5,917 bases of DNA, taken from an uncultured Chloroflexota bacterium (GTDB lineage Bacteria > Chloroflexota > Limnocylindria > Limnocylindrales > CSP1-4). The stretch covers positions 1-5,917 of the forward strand of contig CAIYZX010000196.1 in NCBI GenBank assembly GCA_903930745.1. Reading direction: 5' to 3'. Below are positions 5,783-5,917 of this stretch, piece by piece. The notes below the pieces were generated by a model, which saw only the letters and a list, made by a program, of their open reading frames with translations, searched no databases and was not told the origin of the DNA. Each line of letters opens with the position of its first letter. Positions within the stretch are counted from its first letter, which is position 1. The position numbers and the translations under genes were made by a program.

Positions 5783-5917
5783 CGGCGCGCCGGAGCGTTG
5801 ACCGCCCCGGCTCGTCGCGCCGGTCCCACCGTGGCCGGGCTGCCCGCGGATCCTGGGCGCCCGTGCCGTCCCCCGTGTGGCCCCGTGCCAACCGGCCCAG
5901 TCCGGCGACAGTGGGCA

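Noticed and set aside
5783..5917. Terminator or small gene after the transporter
   Set aside because: A 10-bp palindrome (5783-5792) follows the stop codon and CCGGC/GCCGG arms lie at 5807-5823, but there is no T-run; the minus-strand frame at 5673-5891 overlaps the transporter in antisense and has no recognisable features.

Overview
The window is a GC-rich bacterial chromosome segment (roughly 70% GC by eye) with five protein-coding genes and almost no spare space. There is no rRNA, tRNA, CRISPR array, transposase or integrase, and nothing looks foreign in codon use. Strong G/C at third codon positions, a cytoplasmic multi-PAS hybrid kinase and an HdrC/QmoC-type membrane protein would fit a high-GC soil or sediment lineage such as Chloroflexota or Actinomycetota. 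That placement is a guess, because no phylogenetic marker gene is present.

Layout: (i) Bases 1-1160, + strand, hold the 3' part of an HdrC/QmoC-like redox subunit with two 4Fe-4S motifs followed by a six-helix NarI/HdrE-type cytochrome b domain. (ii) Bases 1172-1663, + strand, hold hemerythrin-like protein 1, 11 nt downstream in the same operon, with its ribosome binding site overlapping the upstream stop codon. (iii) Bases 1712-2218, - strand, hold hemerythrin-like protein 2, a clear paralogue of protein 1 facing it tail to tail across 48 nt. (iv) Bases 2251-4884, - strand, hold a hybrid histidine kinase (four PAS-like modules, HisKA, HATPase_c, receiver), which lies 32 nt upstream of hemerythrin 2 and is presumably co-transcribed with it. 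(v) Bases 4885-5038 are a divergent promoter region with a perfect 13-bp inverted repeat. (vi) Bases 5039-5782, + strand, hold a VIT1/CCC1-family Fe/Mn transporter. (vii) Bases 5783-5917 show no gene that I can support.

The shared theme is iron, oxygen and redox: an Fe-S/heme electron-transfer subunit, two di-iron hemerythrin-fold proteins, a soluble PAS kinase and an iron/manganese transporter. One reading (inference) is that each hemerythrin serves its own operon partner: hemerythrin 1 protects or tunes the Hdr/Qmo-type complex, and hemerythrin 2 works with the kinase as a ligand-binding or output partner. The transporter, divergent from the kinase, may share its regulatory region. Each gene is a recognisable family member; the unusual part is the arrangement, together with two unexplained perfect inverted repeats flanking the kinase gene.
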